This document shows positions 63,001 to 64,000 of a DNA stretch of 64,000 bases, one piece after another. The first letter of the stretch is position 1. Each line of letters begins with the position of its first letter. The notes beneath the pieces were generated by a model, which did no database searches, was not told the DNA's origin, and was given only the letters and a program-made list of their open reading frames with translations. The position numbers and the translations under genes are program-made. This DNA comes from Phoronis australis (Eukaryota; Phoronida; Phoronidae). Location of the stretch: contig NMRA01000951.1 of the NCBI GenBank assembly GCA_002633005.1, positions 25,947 to 89,946 of the forward strand, in the 5' to 3' direction.

Positions 63001-64000
63001 AGGAATGTGTTTCTACCTGTAAACATTACAATTACATTTAAAGCGTATGAGTAACTAAGTCCACTTTGTCATTCAGGTCCAAAGACAACTCAGACTTCTT
63101 ACAGTCATGGACGCCTTCCGCCTACACAGCTTTCAAGGCCCTGATGTCTGCCAGACTGTGCTCAGCAATATGGATGCACATTAGTGATTGTGATGAAACC
63201 TTTAATTACTGGGAGCCGGTATGTTGTTTAGGTTAACCTTGGCTGGTAGTGAGTATGATGTGTGTTTAGGTTAACCTGAGATGGTAGTGAGTATGGTGTG
63301 TGTTTAGGTTAACCTGGGATGGTAGTGAGTATGATGTGTGTTAAGGTTAACCTGGGATGGTAGTGAGTATGATGTGTGTTTAGGTTAACCTGGGAAGGTA
63401 GTGGGTATGATGTGTGTTTAGGTTAACCTGGGATGGTAGTGAGTATGATGTGTGTTAAGGTTAACCTGAGATGGTAGTGAGTATGATGTGTGTTTAGGTT
63501 AACCTGGGATGGTAGTGAGTATGTTGTGTGTTTAGGTTAACCTGGATGGTAGTGGCTATTGTGTGTGTTTAGGTTAAGCTGGATGGTAATGGGTATGATA
63601 TGTGTTTAGGTTAACCTGACTGGAAGTGGATATGCTGTGTGTTTAGATTAACATGGCTGATAGTGTGTATATGTTCAGGTTAACATGCATTTCATGCGTG
63701 CTTCCTTCTTCATTCTAATGTTGTTATAGTCTGGTACAAACTCTGGTAATGCACATGTCAGTACATGAAATATTAATGTCATATGTCGTACTCTGTTTTT
63801 TCTTCTGTCACAGGGTTTTACCGGTTTCAGCCTGAATGGATTTTGTAATTATGTCAAAGTTTTTTTAGAAACCATCATTTCTTGTTTAATTTTGCCCGTT
63901 TATACTCTGTATCCATTTCAGGCCCATTTTCTGATGTACGGTAAAGGGTTCCAGACATGGGAATACTCGCCTGTGTATGCTATCCGTTCCTATGCATATC
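60009..64000 (+). CDS. ALG9: ALG9 alpha-1,2-mannosyltransferase, 5' part, truncated by the window end
   Basis: Coding exons seen: 60009-60079 (proposed), 63077-63218, and 63922 to the window end. Joined, they give about 97 residues. The second and third exons encode AYTAFKALMSARLCSAIWMH, ISDCDETFNYWEP, then HFLMYGKGFQTWEYSPVYAI and RSYAY, the N-terminal part of ALG9: first membrane segment and first luminal loop, with the DE pair of the GT22 family (ISDCDETFNYWEP) intact. ALG9 adds the seventh and ninth mannoses to the dolichol-linked oligosaccharide in the ER lumen. The first exon (MSASIRSRNRNVKN...) is inferred: it is short and polar as expected, ends in the matching phase, and sits beside PLBD2, but its donor AG|GTTCGT is weak. 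The rest lies beyond 64000. Confidence 0.85.
61711..61998. mobile_element. ~290-bp element with ~45-bp terminal inverted repeats
   Basis: The left end TTAAAAACCAGACGATCGCT, then GCACAAATGAAGAAGTTCAT, is matched by the reverse complement of the right end with only two or three differences. Inside, near 61917-61950, is CCCGATGATGTATAAAGAAT followed by AGACGAAACATTG, similar to the region after the Penelope fragment at 55265-55315. It lies in the long first intron of ALG9; otherwise that intron (60080-63076) shows nothing I can identify. Confidence 0.7.
63219..63690. repeat. 38-39-bp minisatellite, ~12 copies, in ALG9 intron 2
   Basis: Units of GTTTAGGTTAACCTGGGATG then GTAGTGAGTATGATGTGT repeat about twelve times, with the last four more diverged. 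The array begins at the splice donor of the second ALG9 exon, so the donor GTATGTTGTTTAGG is itself part of the first unit. Confidence 0.95.

Noticed and set aside
1-64000. CRISPR arrays, operons, bacterial promoters, or complete tRNA/rRNA genes
   Set aside because: The window is spliced animal DNA; the tandem repeats lack unique spacers, and the only tRNA-like matches are the SINE heads and the primer-binding site.

Overview
This window is animal nuclear DNA: AT-rich, with split genes (GT-AG introns), long introns, many minisatellites, fragments of DNA transposons and retroelements, one 512-base run of N and two isolated Ns. The proteins are clearly metazoan, and the mixture (an ArfGAP FG-repeat protein, mitochondrial LIPT2, lysosomal PLBD2, ALG9, and a large nucleotidyltransferase-TPR protein of a type common in cnidarians, amphioxus and other marine invertebrates) suggests a marine invertebrate. 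The species cannot be named from the sequence.

Layout, left to right. (1) 4464-17042, minus: a complete ten-exon AGFG gene (ArfGAP with FG/NPF repeats, 569 aa when spliced). (2) 17371-25731, plus: a seven-exon coiled-coil protein of 321 aa, probably the homologue of vertebrate C6orf163. It is divergent from AGFG across 328 bp. Its introns hold an LTR/primer-binding-site palindrome and the assembly gap. (3) 26749-28824, minus: LIPT2, lipoyl(octanoyl) transferase, three exons, 240 aa, tail to tail with gene 2. (4) 28.8-34.8 kb: gene-poor DNA with short inverted-repeat elements. (5) 35065-41440, minus: a two-exon gene for a 1579-aa protein, with an N-terminal DUF294/GlnD-like nucleotidyltransferase domain and about 22 TPRs of roughly 42 aa. 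(6) 41.5-47.9 kb: gene-poor, with miniature inverted-repeat elements. (7) 47949-59812, minus: PLBD2-type lysosomal phospholipase B-like gene, eleven exons, 561 aa. Its introns hold a Penelope-like element with a GIY-YIG remnant, two tRNA-derived SINE copies and a 1.3-kb foldback element. (8) 60009-64000, plus: the 5' end of ALG9 (ER alpha-mannosyltransferase), which runs off the window and is divergent from PLBD2 across 196 bp.

The genes do not form one pathway. They are housekeeping genes in two divergent pairs (AGFG with the coiled-coil gene, PLBD2 with ALG9), plus one convergent pair and the TPR gene. All spliced models were built by hand from splice motifs, reading phase and remembered family features. 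Every internal exon junction given keeps the frame, and the total lengths are near those of the human proteins.

The least explained objects are the nucleotidyltransferase-TPR protein, the perfect 27-bp palindrome around a tRNA-Lys primer-binding site, a three-member family of ACTCGA-rich inverted-repeat elements, and a trinucleotide-rich tandem array whose length changes all keep a hydrophobic reading frame open.
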